Of a stretch of 64,000 nt of DNA, positions 47,580 to 60,900 are shown one piece after another. The number at the start of each line of letters is the position of its first letter. Positions within the stretch are counted from its first letter, which is position 1. Source of the stretch: Haberlea rhodopensis (Eukaryota; Streptophyta; Magnoliopsida; Lamiales; Gesneriaceae); contig CAJQUN010000154.1 in the NCBI GenBank assembly GCA_907163345.1, positions 434,001 to 498,000 of the forward strand. The letters are read 5' to 3'. A model generated the notes under the pieces. It was not told the origin of the DNA and ran no database searches. It saw only the letters and a program-made list of their open reading frames with translations. Made by a program: the position numbers and the translations under genes.

Positions 47580-50379
47580 ATGGCGAGGACGTCCCTCCTT
47601 CCAGGATTTCGATTTCATCCTACTGATGTGGAGCTGGTTATGTATTTTCTGAAGAGAAAGGTAATGAGAAAGAAGCTTCATGTTGAAGCTATTGCAGAGG
47701 TCAACATCTACAAATTCTCTCCATGGGATCTCCCTGGTTGGTATTTATGCATGGTTTCTCTATTTCATTTATTTATTCACGGAATTTATTAGCTCTTTAT
47801 TAACTATTTTCTAACTGACGTGCTAGAACTGCAGGGCCTTTTCTTGAGTGGAACCTTTGAATTTTGTTTACTATTTCCAATCGTTATATCCTCAGTTATT
47901 AATAGGGTACTAAGCTTTCTTTACTTAATTTCAGATAAATCTTGCTTGAAAAGTAAGGATCTGGAGTGGTTCTTCTTTTGCCCAAGGGAAACGAAGTATG
48001 CAAGTGGAGTTCGAGTGAAGCGTGCCACTGAAAATGGATTCTGGAAAACCACAGGAAAAGACAGGCCTGTCCATTATGACGGCAGAACTGTTGGAATGGT
48101 GAAAACCTTGGTTTTCCACAAAGGTCATGCACCTCAAGGGGAGAGAACAGACTGGGTTATACATGAGTACAGAATTGTAGATGACCAGTTGGCTGCTACA
48201 GGGGTTCAGGTATATTCATGGCTACAAATTTTTTTTTTCATTTGGACTATGTTTTGAACTTTCATGAGATATTTGAACTGTTCTGTTTTCATTTGAAATA
48301 GTAGGTTGTTGTCCCTAGATTGCTATACCATTGCTAATATGACGGTGATATAGTCTTGGCTTAATTGTTCATATAATGTGAAGTCGTCCAAATAATACAC
48401 TTATGCATGTTCATTTTAGTTATGCTTAAAGAGTCTTGAAGATGATGCTGGTGCTTAATGCTTTTAAGAATTAGCCTTCTGAATGACTGCAAATGTTCTA
48501 TGTCCTGTTTATGTTCTTGATTTGTCCTTTTTTTTTTGGCAGGACCTGTATGTCTTGTGTAAAGTCTTCAAAAAGAGTGGTCTGGGGCCTAAAAATGGTG
48601 CGCAGTATGGAGCACCGTATAATGAGGAAGATTGGGCTGGTGATGATCTTGACGATACTCAAAATAATGGAATATCCTTTTCATCAGGCGATGCCTTGCG
48701 TACTGCTTCGGTTTTACCTGATGTGCAAAGTAGTTGTGCCATAACTGGCATGGTTCATCTTAGAAGTACACCTAGGTTGAGTTCCACCAAAACAGGACCA
48801 TCATTCTCATTTGGTCCGTCAAATAATGAGATGCCTATTAATGATTCCATGGATGAAATAGTTCGTTTGCTGGCGCCATTTACAGATGACCAGTCACTGA
48901 CTGTCAATGAGAATGGAAATCACATGGTAGGTATCCTTAAGAGTGAATATTCTGTTTCTCTACCGATCTACCTTTATAACCTTTAATTTGGATGAAATCA
49001 TGAAACAAGCCCAATGTTGATGTTTCAAGTGGATACTCTTTATTTGCTTTTTATTCTTTTTATCTGCCTACTACCAACACACCAACTTGCTTAAGACTGT
49101 GAAGTGCTTGAAGTGTTGGAGTTTTTTTTCCCCTAATCAAAATTGTTCTAGTTTTGCGTATTAATGATAGAGAAATGCAAGGGTATGGTAAAATATTGTG
49201 ATGAAGAATACTAGATTTTGGATATGATTTGATTAGTTATTTTCGTGGTACATGATTGCTAAAATTGTCCAAAGGTCTGTCATTCGCAATGTGGTAGTAT
49301 GATTCTCGTATCAGCCAATTTCAGTAAGAGGTCATTTATAAGCTTGCCAATTTTTAACAATGACAAATGTGAATTGAGGATTCTCCACTGTTTGTGTGTT
49401 TCTGTTAATGTGTTCTCCATCTATTCATTGTATCAAGCACTTTCCTTGTATTGAAAATGTGATGCTTTCATTGTTCCTCTTCATCACAGATTTATGTTTC
49501 TTTTTTTGTCTTCTCCTCATTATCACATTACCACTTACTGAGAGAATGTTAAGATGAGGCAACTTAGTTTGGAATTTTTTCTTGCATTTTATTATTTGGT
49601 CTACGTACTGGAACTGAGAACATTCGAGAACTTATATGTATAGAAATGTATATTTTATTTTTACAATCCACTTCGTTGGTTATTGTTATCTATTATTTAT
49701 TTCTGAATAAATCTAACGAAGTTTTGGATTGGTTGACACAAACATGTAAGTTCTGTTATTGCCTTTTATCATTTTCCTTGCCATGTTTTAACTTGAGCAT
49801 TCTTTCTTGATTTGTGCTTGGCAGGATGATCTTATTGCCCAAGGGAAGGCCATAGCTTTACCGTGCTCTCATGGGAATGAGATGTATAATGGTCTGGGTG
49901 ACTTGGATTGTTGGGCTCTAATTAATGAAGGCAAATTCGGTTCTATGGCAGGGATGGATAGCTACCTTCTTAATAGCATAACTCCGCTAGATGATGATTT
50001 ATCCTATATAGAACTTAATGATTTTACGGTCCCATTGAATTGCTCTTCTTCTGATCCTGATGTGTCTGAACAGTTGATTCGTCCAGACATATTTGGATCC
50101 TTCAACCATGAAAATATGCCTGAAGGAACTTTTGCGGGTCAGTATGATTCTTGTGCAAGTCATCTCCCTGTAATACCAGAAGGATCTAATGTTGAATATG
50201 TGAGTTCAGATGAGCATCAAATGGTGAGTATTGTAGTGTTTTTTCAAATTCAAGTACTATATTGGATTTTAAGTGATATTGTGATGTTTTTCTGTAGCGC
50301 TTATTGTTAATACTTGGAACTGCAGGTAAATGATCAGTTTTATGGGGGGTTTACTTCAATAGGTTTTCAACTCCGCTAA
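47580..50379 (+). CDS. NAC082-like: NAC transcription factor, NAC082-like
   Basis: DNA-binding transcription factor in the nucleus. Five coding exons: 47580-47736, 47935-48209, 48543-48926, 49825-50223 and 50326-50379, all GT-AG, giving 422 residues. The NAC domain fills about residues 5-160: LLPGFRFHPTDVELVMYFLKRK, WDLPDKS across the first intron, EWFFFCPRE, NGFWKTTGKDRPV, KTLVFHKGHAPQGERTDWV, then LYVLCKVFKKSGLGPKNG. The C-terminal part is acidic and Ser-rich, as for an activation region, without a membrane anchor, so this is not an NTL type. The start at 47580 places Met six residues before PGFRFHP, as usual. An in-frame ATG at 47412 would add 56 residues and is less likely. Similarity to the NAC082/NAC103 group is from memory of the family. 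It is tail to tail with the callose synthase gene. Confidence 0.9.
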
Positions 50380-51951
50380 CGGACAACCAGAGAATGTGGG
50401 AGATTTCACTCGAGATGTGAGAAGTGGTAGAAGTGAGGGTACCTAATCATGATGTTGGCCCTCGGAAGTTTGGAACAGTTCTGTGTCTTTTTAATGGTTG
50501 GAACTTGGATGCTGTGGAAGGAATAAATTGCATCTTGCAAATATTGTCCAGAACATAGCATGCCTTTGCTAAAACTTGGATTCTATTAGCAACATGCATG
50601 TGACGATCGTTTTTCTTAACCTGTGTAGATTAGTCATCATAATGATCTCATTTCGTTATCATCAAGAAATGGAAAAAGCATACAAAAGAAAAGCAAAGAA
50701 ATTTTATGTTTAATCTGTACTCATAATTTCTGGTAAGGTTGCCTCGCCTTTTTATTCGGTGAGTGCTTCTGCTATACTTTTTATGGTATTTTCCTACTAC
50801 CAATCGGCTCTCAAGTTTATTTTGTCATATCGATCCCAGGAGTGCGGAAGAAAATATTTCATGTGTCCCTTTGCTGCAATAGTGGAGTCCATCCAGCTTG
50901 CTCACTGTCAACTGCAGTCACCCCTTGTCGTTGGTCATCTTTGCGTCTGTTCTTTACATATCAAATTCGAGTCGACACATGATTAGATTGTTGTTCGGCA
51001 GATTTACAGAATAAGTGGTTGTGGGCTGAGAATCCTCCTGAAAAGATCTGTTGTACTGATGGTTATGTTTATTTTATCATGGAGGACTGGTAATTTGCTA
51101 CGTTATTTCAGTTATTTGCGAACTCTTTTAGATTCGCTGTGTTGAAAATTTGGATAATGTTTGGAAGGATTCTTTTTCTATTTTAAAATAAACAATCCAA
51201 TTCTTGGGATCTAGTTGTCTGCGTTGTTTCAAATTTACATTGTTATTGGCTAAAATAATGGGAGGCAAAGGCGATTCTGAAATGCCCATATTTCTTCATC
51301 TCCTTTCTTTCAGTTTTCAATTTTTACATCTCTTCCCTTGTCGAGAGGATTTCTTCCGAAGAAGCTTTCGTTCGTCTTTAGTTTAAATTTTAAAATATTA
51401 AGCTTTTTTTTGTTGCAAAGCTTTAATATGTATCCTCAACTACCACTATAAAATAGATCATTACTCTTGTTTTGACATTTAAAGTTTTGTATGCTTACCA
51501 ACCTTCCTATAGACTTGAGCATAAGTGCGTAAGAGACAAGTACTGTTAAAAATGAATATTGCATCTCCTTGCTTCAAAATAGCTTTTGCTATGATGTGCC
51601 ATTTTCTCATAAGCATTTTTTTTATAAGCATAACCTATTTAATTACCCTTATATCTTATCTCAAGCTAATGGTGAATTTCTTTCAGAATTATGAGAAAAC
51701 AATATCCCTGGTAATATTAACAATTTGGCAGAAGAATACCATGTGCCACTAAATACTGCAAAATAACCTACATATATGTGAGGGTAAGTAACTTGGTGAC
51801 AACATTTTCGATCTCACTTCGCTTGTTGCGATCAAATGTTTCGTGATCCGGTGGTGTCACCACCTCAAAAATAATATTGTGTTAACAGTGCAAAGTAACG
51901 ATACGGTTTAAGCTTTACCTATATTTAATGGAGATACATTTGTGGCTTATA
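50380..51951. other. NAC 3' UTR and convergent intergenic spacer
   Basis: AATAAA at 50522-50527 is a candidate poly(A) signal of the NAC gene. The rest up to 51951 is AT-rich, holds the convergent 3' end of the callose synthase gene and shows no further gene. Confidence 0.6.
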
Positions 51952-54900
51952 TCATTTATGCTTCTTTCCACCAGTCAAGATACGTTGAATCTGTAGGCCC
52001 CTGCTGAAGGCCTGGTTGAAAAGGAGCCTAGTTTGGAATTCGGATACAAAGGGGAACCAAGCCAAGACAGCAACAGGAGCAAATATTACTAATCCCATTA
52101 GATATTCATACCCTCTTGCTAGAGCTTTAACAGAAACCCACATTCCTAATCCCTTCACTAAAGGCCTGCAAGCTTGCGATAACAGCAGAAGAGCCCACCC
52201 TGTTGGCAAAAAGGCTACGAAACTGGAAAATATATCTCCAAGTGTGAACTCAAGGAATTTTATCATTATCACAAGTGTGGCAACCAAACCGAAGAATAGG
52301 AATAGCTTTAGTAGTCTGAACATAAGCTGGAAATCTGCGCTGAATTGCTTCCTTCCCAATGACACAATCTGAAGAAGGAATACGTTTACTGTTACATTAG
52401 TACTGAGATGAAAGAAAAGAAGGATAAAAAGTTCGAATGTCTGTTTCCCCACTGACCTTTAAGATGAGCATAGCAGCAACAATGACTAGCCAAGATAAAC
52501 CATAAACCTGCAACCATGACATTAAGTTAGAGGACAAAAATAAGTATATAAATATTTTTAAGTGGGTGAAGCTGACGTAGAGGCCTTAAAAGTTTCTTTC
52601 TTTGGCTTCTTGACTTTCTTTCTTTGGCTTCTTGACTTCAGCTTCTTTAAGTGATTTTAAAATTATCAAAGCCCAACCATATATTATTTTTTTAAAGAAA
52701 AAAACACTTTTTATATATAAAAAAATTGAGGATATAGTTTCAGCTTTCTCATATATTCAAACTTTGATATCAAATCATAAAGAAATTTGTAACTGTCAAC
52801 AGGTTGAACTGATACTATAACCTGGCGAAAATGGTAAATGAAGAAGCTCGATTAATCAAAAGTGAAGCAATTTCAAATGCTCACCATAAAACTTTTGTTA
52901 TGTTGGGTGACATTCAACTGATAAACGATCCCATACTGGTATATGAAAAAGCGGAGAGCAAGGATGATTTCCCAGAACCGTCCTGACAGACCCGTGCATT
53001 GAAGATGTTCTTGTTCCTCGTCCCACCAGGATTCCCAACTCTTGTTTGCTGGAACACCAATACCACCTCGGTTGCTCATCCACTTGGTCCAATCGTCAAA
53101 ATCATCCACTATCTTCTGCCATTCAAATCCGGAGGGATTGAAAAGAAAAGGAGCGAACAACCAAGAACCAACTAGAAACCACATTGAGAAGGTGAGGACT
53201 ATGTAAAATTTTGTGTCAGGAGCTGCTGAGCCATAAGCTTGATAAGATATGAGCAAAATCAAAAGTTCCAGAGCTTTAGTGAAATGGCTTCGCGAGTACA
53301 TTCTGTAGTTCTCAGCAAACTTCTCATGTCTCACGACAAAACCACGCCCTGTGGCTCTGTACTTAGCTCCACCATGCAATATTGTTCGCCCAAAGTAATG
53401 AAGCTTTGTCCCAAGAGAGAAAGTAAAGAACACAGATGCCAGTTGGAGCTGCATGATTATTATGTCTCCTGCCGCAGTTCTGAAACCCCTCTCAAGTCCA
53501 ATTTCCATGAGCATTGGCAATGTCATCAGTACACCAAGTTGCACAATAGATTGTGATGCAATGACAGCCTTCAGAGCATCATCTCCCTTGGATCTTGCAA
53601 ATCTGACTAATGTCTTTTCGAGTCCACTCAGACAAAGATAGAGCTTGCCATACAAGTATGCATATACTGTAAGAACCACCAGCTGCATGGCATAAATAAC
53701 ACTACAGTTTATTAAAAAATATTGCTAGGATGAGTAGTAACAGGACATATTCTCAACTATTGAGATTGTTTGACGATCACTAAAATGTCTGCAAAATTAA
53801 TTCATGGTAACCTAACATGTATTCACATATTCTGTTCTTTCTAGCTGCATCAGAAGTCACAAAGGAAGATTTTCACAAAGCATTTAACAATTGAACATTC
53901 AACTATCACCTGCTACGCTAGTACACTTGTCCTGTTAGCGATGAACATTATTAGTGGAAATCAATCAATATTTAAGCTGACAAAAATCCTTAGCAAACAA
54001 TGAATCATAACAAATTCAAAATGTTTTTTTTACTTGTCAGAATAAATCCATCCGTTACCCAACATAAAAAGAACAAAGAAGATTAAATTTCCAAGTTGAG
54101 CCCTTGTCGAACAATTCAAGAGATGTTTACTCCCAAGAGAGATTCAAAGTAATTGAGTTTGCTTTTAATAAGTCACTTTTCCAAAAACAATTTTGGAGAA
54201 TGAGATCTGAAAGAGAGAACTACTATTACCATTGAGCTCACATAAAACCCAGTGGTTGTATAGTAACATGACAACATACGGAAGAAATCAAAACGATGAC
54301 CCAATCTATAGAGATCACGGCTGAGTGTCTGCTCCCCATTACCACAAGCAACCTTGGCTTCAAAAAGTGAGATTTGGTTTAGGCCAACATCTCTCCCCTT
54401 GCCGACTTGGATATATTCATGATGAGTAACATTTCCGCGTCTTAAAGTTGAATTAAAACCTTCAAAGAGAAAATTATCAGAAAGTATGAAAAGTACGAGT
54501 ATGATTGCGATTTTATAAACTCACCTGCAAATATATCCTCACTAAGATTAATGCCCTTGGAAGCCTTGCTGATCCCCCCACGAGTAAGGTGAAAAATTCT
54601 GTCAAAAACATCTGGATGTCCGTAATGGAATCGCACCCTATATAAAATCAATTAGAGAAAAAAGTATCATGTAAAGCTGGAAGCAACCCCAAGAGGAACA
54701 CCGAAACAATAGGATACATGCTTGAATTTGAAGTGAAGTAACAAGAGCAGGAAATGATGTTCATGGAAGCAAAAGGTATATGATGTAAGTGACGTGTTGT
54801 CACAGAAGTTAACAGAAGCATTAGTAGGACACAATTTCTTAGCCTATCCGCAGAACCATAGACAAAAAGATATTTTCACATTTGCTGAACTGTTCAAAAA

Positions 54901-57900
54901 GAATATCTCGTACTTCAAAGGTCTTGCAAGAACTCTCTGACCAATGGTGACAAAGCTTGTTTCTTGATTCGACATAAACCAAGCCAGAGACGACACACTG
55001 CATTTAAATGTGTGAGATCTGAGAGAGCAAAACCTGAAACGAAATCAAATGATAGGAACTTCTATTTAATATCCAACCTTCCAGTGAATATATGCTCGCG
55101 AACACCCAGGATGGTTGGCGGTCGCACACCATGATCCTCATTAAATTCCTCAAGCAAATTGCGCATCTTGAAAGCTTCTTCCAAATAGTTGTCCTAAAGA
55201 TGAAGGCAACAGTTTTAAAATGGGAAGACCTGTTGGTAATTTAATCAATTCAGACTTTATCAAGTTTACCTGGTTCATATCAATGGTCTGAAGAGCTTCT
55301 CCACGAGTGAAAATGATAGCATGATTTTGATTTTCAGGCTTTCCCTCTCCTATCTTTGCCGACCCAGGCAACTTTATACGATATATTTCCTTCAGCAGAA
55401 AACAACATACGCTGAATCAGCTCTAAAGTCCAAATTAAATCAATGGGGTTAAGTTTGGAGCAAAAAAACAACTCACCTGATCAAGGTTCTCGACAGCTTT
55501 TACCAATACAGAATAGTAAACCTTCTGGTTTTTTCCATCTTCTCTTTCTTCAACTTCATCTATATATGCTACACGGAGTGACGGATTACTGCACGAATAA
55601 AGAACAAGTTTGCAATCAAATGAGCTCGTAGCCTAAGTATAACGGAATTTTTTAATAAGGAACCTTTCCTTTCTACCACTTACTTAACCATGAGATTTAA
55701 TATATCAGTTGCACGACGATCTCCACTTCGCTTCTGGTTTCCGTAGTTCTGGCAGGTGGCAACATAAGTAAACTTCATGTCAGCAACAGCCTCTAATTGA
55801 GTGTACACGGATCTTTGACTCTTCTTATCTTCCTCTGATGGTTCTGTAATAGTCTTATACCCTTCAAGTATCTCTGTGATTTTAGAAAGAACAGTTAGAA
55901 ACTGGCCTGAAACACGATAGTACTGCTATAGTTAAAAATAGATTGGGGCATTTATTTATCGAAGAAAATTCAAAAAAAAAAAAACAAAGAACTGAATCTT
56001 GCTGATGCTACTTGTTTCTTAAAAAGTATAAATTAGAAGTAGTCACTTTAAGTACCCAGAGTGCGACAAATAATATGAATCAATTTCAACATTATTCAGG
56101 TTTCCATGAATAAAATTTATAAAGTATGAAGCCCTTCCAAATATGATAAGAATTTCATCTCACCATCTTCTGTTGCCATGTCAAGAAACGCCTGAAGCTT
56201 CAAGGCCCTTCTATAATACATCATTCCTCTGACTGGGTAAAAATAATTATGGTCAAGCTAAAACTTGAAGCAAAAAAAGAGACCAGTGAGGGGGAGGGAG
56301 ACTAACTTGTTCGGCAAAATGTTTGTCCTCTCAACGAAGCCCAATGGCGTAATTGAAGAACATTTTCTTCGTTTTCCCAAACTTCATATCCTTTGCAATT
56401 TATACGCTCCATGAAATTATTCCATTCATCTAAATGAAGAGTTAATATGATTTAAATTTGATGATAGAAAACTGGAAAACATAAGATTGGAATAACATTG
56501 CCAGGACTCGTGTTAGAGTCAGACCGAGAAAAATTGCAAACCTGGATAAATTTTTTGAAGGTAATATATGATTGACACACCATCTTCATTTTCCATTTCA
56601 AGGTCACTCTTGGAATAGACGGTCTCCTCACTGTAGTACGGAGTCATAACACTGCCATGTAAATTGATAAGGTTAACAACTTCCAACACAAGGCAATTCA
56701 TTGACTCAACAGAAGATTCATCGATGTCTAACAACTATAAAGAAACTCAAATATGTTCCTTCATCAATCAAACAGAAAAAAATATCAAACCAATCTTTCT
56801 CGACGAAATATTGTCTAGTAAATAGAAGTCCAAACTCCCTTAATGAAGACAATGATAAAATGACATGGTTGAGATTAATCACACATTGATATTCTTAACT
56901 AATGGTCACTACTTTTCAAAATGTTAAACCTTTTGTTACTCATCTGACACTGGATCAATTGTGTTTTTAAAAAGAAAAGAGAATCATACTGGAAAAATAA
57001 GGTAAATCGAGAAGTTTATAGCTATTGCTCAGCAAAAAAAAAAAAAAAAAAAGATAAAAGAATAAAAGAGCAAAAAGAATAGGGCATGAACAAAACTGTG
57101 TGTGCATGCATAACCAAGGCTATTAAATTGCACCTGAATGACAGCATTTTGCGAACTCGAGGCGCACGAGGCATGTTCATAAAAAGTGAATTTGTGAAAA
57201 ATGCTATCCTCCGGCGTGCTTCAAGGTTTGTTGGCACATCCATTGCAGATTCTTTTACAGTTAGGAGAAGATAAAGACGTCGAATCTATAAAAGAAACAT
57301 ATGTGACAGAGCTCGATTTATGTATAAGAACTAGAAGTTGGTATAACTGAATTTATGTGTACCTGTTCTTCCCATTGAGCTGTATTTGGGGGAGGGAACA
57401 CAATATTTGCAAAAAGTTGTCTTCCAGTATCCTTGCTACTATGAACAAGTTCGGCCAATTCGCTGCATGTGACAAAGATGATAAATTTCTCAAGGCATCA
57501 CCAGATAAAAATACAGTAAAACCCCCTAAATCTTTAAAAATAGCAAGTACAGGATGTCAAAATATTGCAAAATTTACCAACCGGATCTCATTCACCATCA
57601 TGTCACGGGTAACTACTTCTAACATATCTTGAAGCAACAAGACAACACTATCTTTCTTGGATGGATCACCATCTTTCTGCAAAATATGCCGAAAGGTAGA
57701 AATTTAAAGACTTAAGTTATGACATCAAAGCATGGAATTTTATGGTACTATATCATGAACTTCTTACCAATATCTCGACAAGTTCCACAAACTTTTTACA
57801 AAGATCTGGTAAAGGTTTCATTCTAAAATTTGCAAGGAATGTGCTCTTCGAAATGTTACTTTCAGCTTCTTTTATGATGACTCCAATTATCCTGTTACAG

Positions 57901-60900
57901 GGACACAAAAAACAGTGAATCCATTGGACAATATATAGATGATAGAATATTAAGTGGATACCTCGGCACAGATTTTAGCAACAATACATTGTGCATGTAT
58001 AAGGGGAAGGAAAAGCTCTTTGAAAGAATTGAGCATATAAATGCTCAAGAAGACTGATAAAACCATATATTATTAACCATTCAGAAGATACTCATATTAC
58101 GCCTACATGGGATTGATAAGAAAACAAAGGCAGATAGACATGCAAGAAACTGGCATCCAGCATTCTCCTAGTGATAAAAAATCATGTATATAACATGAAT
58201 ATTTTAGTGGACAAAATGATATAAATCTATCTTATAAGCTCCTTGAATAAAACTAAATACAACCTTTTCTCAGTTTCTCCAACAATCAAGGCATTCAGAA
58301 TGAGTTTAAATGACTCATAGCATTCTATGACAGCACATTTCATATACTCATCGGCACAAATACGCTTCCAAAGGTCAGCATCCTTTGATCGAAATTGAGC
58401 TGCCATGTCCAACGCAATTGGAATCTGCAAATGCAGGCAGTAAAAGTACAGCCCAGAGAAATTAGAACTGAATTGTGAGTGTACCTTGCTAGCAAGTAAA
58501 AAGGGGGGCCACTGAATCAATTTCAAGCTTGGATCTGAGGAATAAGGAACTAGTAGCAGATCCATCTCCCTGGAGGTAATAAAAACATGTTCAGATCATT
58601 CTATTAGAACAGAAAGTTGAACTGGTGAAATAGAAACATGACAGGATGAAAGGATCAACTTATTTCTGTGTGATTTACCTGTCACTTAAGAGATCTTCTT
58701 CGCGGAAGCTACATATGATTTCATTCCACAGCTGTGCAAATTTAGCAGCTTCACTTCTTCTACTTGCAGTGACCTACATAAATCAGGAAATGCGTCAGTC
58801 GAAGATTGGGATGCAACTCACCAGCTACAACAAATTTAATCTATTGCTAAGGGGTGAAAAAAACCTCATTAAAGCGCTTAGAGAGAGAGAACCCTCTTTT
58901 CCTAGTTCTATCAGAAGGTACCAAGTAAGTGTTGAATGCACCAGGTAAGGACTGGAAACGTGACCTGAGCATGCTGCGAGTTCGAATCTGTGGAGATAAG
59001 GTGGTTTAATGACCAAAATATTGAGCTGGTGTAAATAAATGAAATCAACAGCGTCTCTAGGGAGAGGTTCCATTACCAAATAATTGATATACCGCAGCAA
59101 TCAAAAATGAAAACAAAAGAGCTTGATTTTGATAAGTGCTCAAGAACTCTCTCGTCTTCGAGATATAGCTATTTATTAGTAACCGAATAAAACTTGTATG
59201 ACAACACAAAACAACTCAAAATAAGGATGAAAAAATAGTTTAAAATCTTGAAGACAGAAGTAACCATGGCTTCTCTCCGACAGCTGTCAAATAATAAAGT
59301 TGTTTTTTTCCAGAAGTTTATTCCTCAGCCTAGTTTGCTGCTGTAATACATTGTGTCAATATGAGCTCATATTTCACTGTGAATGCTGATAAAGGAGAAT
59401 CAATTAAATAAGTTGAAAAAAAGTTGATTGGATATGATTAATGATTATAAAGACAATAAAATGGCCGGAGAAAAACGCAGATCTGAAATAACCATGAACT
59501 AATTGAGTTCACTACTGCAAATTACCTCCCCAAGACGATCAAAGGCGCCAATAAAACCTCCATACAAGGTAGAGTATATAGCATACCAAATTTGGAGGTC
59601 CATGAAGTAAACCTGCATGAAAGTAACGGAAAATGGGCATCATTTTGATACAAAAAAAGTATAAAATTTAATGAAGATAATAGAAGAAAAAATTGGATAG
59701 GAAAAAATAATGAGAAATATTGCAAGGAATCAGAAAAGCATACCATGATGACGGGTACCCACAGGGCAACAATAGCTCCATAGTTGTGCTTGGCTGTATT
59801 TTGGTACATGTTGTCACATTATCAAACAAAGAAATCGAAAAGAATTTGTAGAAATGGACACATACCATCTGGGAAAAACTCATGCCAAGCATATTCAACT
59901 CGGTGAATATCCATTATATCTTTGGTGGGCTTCACCAAAGGTTTAATCTGGATCAAATGGCAAAATGAATTTACGAAAAAAACAACACAATATCTACTAG
60001 TTTATAAATCAATGGAAGAGGAACGAAAGTACCATCAGAAAATAGCTAAAGGCAAATTTTGAACACAGAAGCAGCACCCAGAATAAAGTGTATCTGTTAT
60101 TCAGGGTGATAATATAAGGAAAGTTCAGTAACTATTAATGATGGAATAGAAAAGTTGGTTTAAACATACTTGATGAGTGTAAGCTGACTTTCATGCATTC
60201 CCCTTCCGATGTAGATTCTAGGCTGAAAAATTACAGGCAAGCTATTTTGATAAATTATACGATCGAAGTTCAAGAACGGTTAGGTGCAAGATAGAAGATG
60301 GTTGTCTCAAGCAACAGTTTAAATATCTGCCCTAAGCAATCTCGCTTCCACCAACTATCAGCTCTCTTTCCTACTATTTTAAAAGAATAACTATGCAAAC
60401 CCCACATATACTCTAAACATTACCCAATTACTAGACCAGCAATGGGAATTCATATTAAATTCTTAGAACTTCAATGCTAGGCTTGATGATTATTGAAAAC
60501 AAATTTGATAAGTTGTTTCTCACTTGAGTATTTAATCACATTTAAACTGTAATATACAAAAGATTGTGCTAGCATTTAACAAATTCAAAGAAAAAACCAA
60601 ACCGAAAAGGAAAGTAAACTTAGGAAACTCGGTGGAGAGTCTGAAGAAGTTTAATAATCAAGATGCAGCAAGCACGTAAAATAAGGAATATACATATGCT
60701 TGCATGATCTCCTTCATTCAGTTTTTAGAATCACGGATTTAATGAGACCTGGTGATTTTCCCTCATATTTGCATGGAGAGAAGTACAGATACTAACATTC
60801 TAGTCAACTGGGAATGTGCTTATTGAAACTGGGAAGGCTGGGTTTTCAGGAGAAGTTTCTCATGCAAATATCCTAGCTAAGCTTATAGGAGATGGGATTG

